A stretch of DNA of 64,000 bases from Ahaetulla prasina (lineage: Eukaryota > Chordata > Lepidosauria > Squamata > Colubridae), in assembly GCF_028640845.1 (NCBI RefSeq), contig NC_080540.1:153705920-153769919 (forward strand), in the 5' to 3' direction. Position numbers and translations under genes: made by a program. Shown in pieces: positions 63,401 to 64,000 of the stretch (the first letter of the stretch is position 1; each line of letters opens with the position of its first letter). The notes below the pieces were generated by a model. That model did no database searches. It was not told the origin of the DNA and worked only from the letters and a program-made list of their open reading frames with translations.

Positions 63401-64000
63401 TGCTGTTCCTTTTAAGTTTTTTGTGAACTGAACTATATTATTTTCTGACTGAAAGGGTCCAGTTCTAATCCACTTCAATTTACTGATGCCCACATTTTAA
63501 TGTGTAGTCTATTGATTTTATTGTTCATTATATTGAGCTTTACCATGTTCAAACTTACATTCCAGGGTCCCATTATAAACTTAATTAGTCTCTGAAAGAT
63601 CCTCAACTTTTTCCTCAGTAGCATTTTGAGTGCCATCTCAACTGAAGGGCCTATGCCCCGGCATTATATTGTCAATATATGTGTATACTGACCATCCATA
63701 TGTTTTTGTGGTAAAAAATAGAGGAGAGGTTTACCATTGCCTTCTTTCATGCAGTATGAATTTATGTCTTTGCTATTCTCACAAAACTGATCATCTGCCT
63801 CACATCCTCCTATATCACTGCTATCAAATAAAGAGTTCTGTTTGCTTTAGCTGGCAGCTGCAATGATATTCAGCCATAGATTACCCTGCTGGGATTATAT
63901 TCTTTTGGAATACACACCCAATTTTCTTATTCAACCTTCCTAGGGACACCCCCCACCCACCCCCACCCCACCCTTGTGATGAGGCAGGTCTCTTCACTTG

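Overview
The window is vertebrate nuclear DNA, most likely from a squamate reptile and probably a snake. It carries the 5' half of one gene on the + strand: SCN8A, the voltage-gated sodium channel alpha subunit Nav1.6. The snake inference rests on the repeats: expanded (AATAG)n arrays fused to CR1-type LINE tails, Rex1/L2-like and RTE/BovB-like LINEs, Penelope-like elements, tRNA-derived SINEs and many small DNA transposons. This is recognition from memory, not a database result.

Gene layout. A 5'UTR segment (8453-8506) runs into the first coding exon (start 8507). Fifteen coding blocks follow to 60615, plus a second copy of the S3-S4 exon. They encode the cytoplasmic N-terminus, all of domain I, the I-II linker, and domain II up to the start of S6. 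The exon lengths are 276, 119, 90, 129, 92 (two mutually exclusive versions, 5N and 5A), 222, 64, 142, 207, 288, 360, 136, 239, 174 and 357 bp. They sum to 2895 nt, exactly 965 codons with no frameshift or stop. Every splice site is GT-AG except the 22594-25721 intron, a textbook U12-type AT-AC intron. The next exon, domains III-IV and the 3' end lie beyond the window. The 1-8452 stretch is upstream non-coding sequence, where no promoter could be identified.

Introns. Most of the window is intron filled with mobile DNA. The main pieces are:
- a twin-primed (5'-inverted) Penelope-like fragment and a CR1/L2-like LINE with a long open reverse transcriptase frame (10780-13575);
- a minus-strand Rex1/L2-like LINE ending in an AATAG array (16968-18285);
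- a very young Ty3/Gypsy LTR retrotransposon of 5.4 kb in antisense (43165-48553) with a perfect 5-bp target duplication;
- a Penelope-like 3' end with a complete hammerhead-ribozyme-like core (57566-58255);
- a decayed RTE/BovB-like LINE (61592-63400);
- more than a dozen non-autonomous elements, many with recognisable 8-bp (hAT-type) or TA target duplications.

I found no evidence of a new multi-gene system. The observations most worth following are the hammerhead motifs, the alternative splicing structures of SCN8A (5N/5A exons, three tandem in-frame donors, AT-AC intron, overlapping upstream ATG), a Pro-to-Ala change in a near-invariant channel motif, and LTR differences that look like homopolymer-length errors.
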